Shown here: piece by piece, positions 5,354 to 5,901 of the stretch
Layout: each line of letters opens with the position of its first letter
How positions within the stretch are numbered: the stretch's first letter is position 1
Notes under the pieces: generated by a model
What the model was told of the DNA's origin: nothing
The model's input: only the letters and a program-made list of their open reading frames with translations
Databases searched by the model: none
Source: Candidatus Bathyarchaeota archaeon
GTDB taxonomy: Archaea; Thermoproteota; Bathyarchaeia; Bathyarchaeales; Bathycorpusculaceae
Assembly: GCA_018396615.1 (NCBI GenBank)
Contig: JAGTQT010000085.1
Coordinates: forward strand, 1 to 5,901
Direction: 5' to 3'
DNA length: 5,901 nucleotides
Made by a program: the position numbers and the translations under genes

Positions 5354-5653
5354 TTACGAGTGCTTTCTTTTGAACAGCACGCGTTTAGGGTCTTTAAGCA
5401 GTAAGGCACACTCCCACACTGCAAATCCCACAACAATCATAACGCCGGTGAGAATTGTTGCTTCAGTTGACACTTCGAAGAACTCTCCGCCACCTTCCAT
5501 TATGAAAGGTACAACGTGATCAACAAGCACCATTATTGTTGTACCCCAGAATATCAAACTAAGATACCTCAGTAGATATCTGTCGTTCTCGGCTTGGGTG
5601 TACCATATTGCAGTAGCGATTGTTGCAACGAATGCAAGGGCGATTAGCCACAT
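5354..5653 (-). CDS. small three-helix membrane protein of unknown function with WGx7DHV motif
   Basis: I do not recognise a named family. The 99-residue product has hydrophobic segments at about 1-18, 27-52 and 65-86 and a basic tail KDPKRVLFKRKHS, which probably faces the cytoplasm. Segment 2 contains W36-G37 and D45-H46-V47, a charged Asp-His pair inside the membrane, followed by the loop EGGGEFFE (53-60). Segment 3 contains W80-E81-C82. The start is ATG 5653 because GGAGG lies 7 bases upstream and a good TATA box lies further back; the frame stays open to 5764 but that extension crosses the promoter and the divergent gene. The next gene, divergent, encodes a protein with the same W-G-x7-acid-H-V pattern, so the two probably work together. 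Buried Asp, His and Glu suggest ion, proton or metal handling, but this is only inference. Confidence 0.78.
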   Translation of the reverse strand: MWLIALAFVATIATAIWYTQAENDRYLLRYLSLIFWGTTIMVLVDHVVPFIMEGGGEFFEVSTEATILTGVMIVVGFAVWECALLLKDPKRVLFKRKHS

Positions 5654-5660
5654 ATGTTTG

Positions 5661-5665
5661 CCTCC
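5661..5665 (-). promoter_or_regulatory. ribosome binding site deciding the start at 5653
   Basis: GGAGG on the minus strand, 7 bases before ATG 5653, selects this start over the longer in-frame ATG at 5764. Confidence 0.65.
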
Positions 5666-5682
5666 ATCACGCTTATTAACTG

Positions 5683-5710
5683 GTAACACACTATTTAAAT
5701 TTAGTGTTAC
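5683..5710. promoter_or_regulatory. shared bidirectional TATA element inside inverted repeats
   Basis: The core ATTTAAAT (5693-5700) is its own reverse complement. The minus strand reads TTTAAATA, an excellent archaeal TATA box about 26 bases before a start near 5670; the plus strand reads TATTTAAA and would start transcription near 5722, at the divergent gene. Around it are ACACTA (5688-5693) with TAGTGT (5702-5707), and GTAACAC (5683-5689) with GTGTTAC (5704-5710). A protein bound to these repeats would block TATA recognition for both genes. Confidence 0.55.
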
Positions 5711-5726
5711 GAGAGGTAAGATGAAA

Positions 5727-5901
5727 ATGGCTTGTTTCCTAGCACCAATGGCCTTAGGAATCATAACGTCAATCCTTCAGCTAGTGACTAGACATAGTGG
5801 TGGTCTAGCTGAAAAACTAAAACTGAGCTGGTTGAATGCAATGCTATGGGGAGGGGTGGCCTTACTCGCCGCGGAACACGTTTTTCACGGCGAAATAACT
5901 G
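5727..5901 (+). CDS. small membrane protein with WGx7EHV motif, partial (runs off the window)
   Basis: The frame is open from the ATG pair at 5721/5727 to the window edge, 58 residues from 5727. The second ATG is preferred because GAGGT (5713-5717) lies 9 bases before it; from 5721 the protein would be two residues longer and the transcript could be leaderless. The protein begins MACFLAPMALGIITSILQ, a first membrane helix with a Cys3 and Pro7, then a basic loop (LAEKLKLS) and a second helix with W41-G42 and E50-H51-V52, followed by F53-H54-G55-E56. The W-G-x7-acid-H-V pattern and the preceding L-x-x-L spacing match the divergent neighbour. I do not recognise a named family. The His- and Glu-rich end of the second helix suggests metal or proton binding, which is inference. 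Confidence 0.7.
   Translation, partial: MACFLAPMALGIITSILQLVTRHSGGLAEKLKLSWLNAMLWGGVALLAAEHVFHGEIT

Noticed and set aside
5654..5764. N-terminal extension of the minus-strand membrane protein to ATG 5764.
   Set aside because: It crosses the TATA element and the start of the divergent gene, while GGAGG marks ATG 5653.

Overview
The window looks archaeal. Recognisable TATA-like boxes lie about 25 bases before likely transcript starts, several leaders are very short or absent, GTG and TTG starts are common, and there is an archaeal-style MoaD/SAMP ubiquitin-like protein. A secreted CARDB-plus-dockerin protein and a three-gene ABC-2 exporter with two different permeases would fit an uncultured lineage such as Bathyarchaeia, but that placement is inference; no rRNA or marker gene is present.

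Layout. Positions 1-267 (+) are the last 88 codons of an M24 metallopeptidase (Xaa-Pro dipeptidase type). Positions 364-3003 (+) are a tightly overlapped exporter operon: a DrrA-like ATPase, a first ABC-2 permease, and a second ABC-2 permease whose frame is open throughout except for one in-frame TAG at codon 113. Convergent to it, sharing 4 bp at the stop codons, are a MoaD/ThiS-like protein ending in Gly-Gly (3000-3299, -) and a small winged-helix regulator (3342-3656, -). Divergent from the regulator is a secreted calcium-loop protein (3845-4608, +). Its best start (strong Shine-Dalgarno plus ATG) is out of frame with the body and joins it only through a -1 shift in a run of nine A, just before a perfect hairpin. 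A VOC/glyoxalase-fold protein follows (4742-5119, -). Last comes a divergent pair of small membrane proteins (5354-5653, -, and 5727 to the window edge, +).

How the genes relate. The ATPase and two permeases should form one heterodimeric-membrane exporter; the TAG either breaks it, splits one subunit, or is read through. The winged-helix and MoaD-like genes are in one direction, 42 bp apart, and may be co-transcribed. The two divergent membrane proteins start from a 73-bp gap containing one symmetric TATA element inside inverted repeats, and both carry the motif W-G-x7-[D/E]-H-V at nearly the same distance from their N-termini, so they look like distant paralogues or two halves of one complex.

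Most interesting points: the apparent -1 recoding site (or homopolymer error) in the dockerin-like gene, the lone amber codon in an otherwise intact permease, and the divergent paralogous membrane pair with a shared palindromic promoter. TAG is the ordinary stop of three other genes here, which argues against a genome-wide TAG reassignment.
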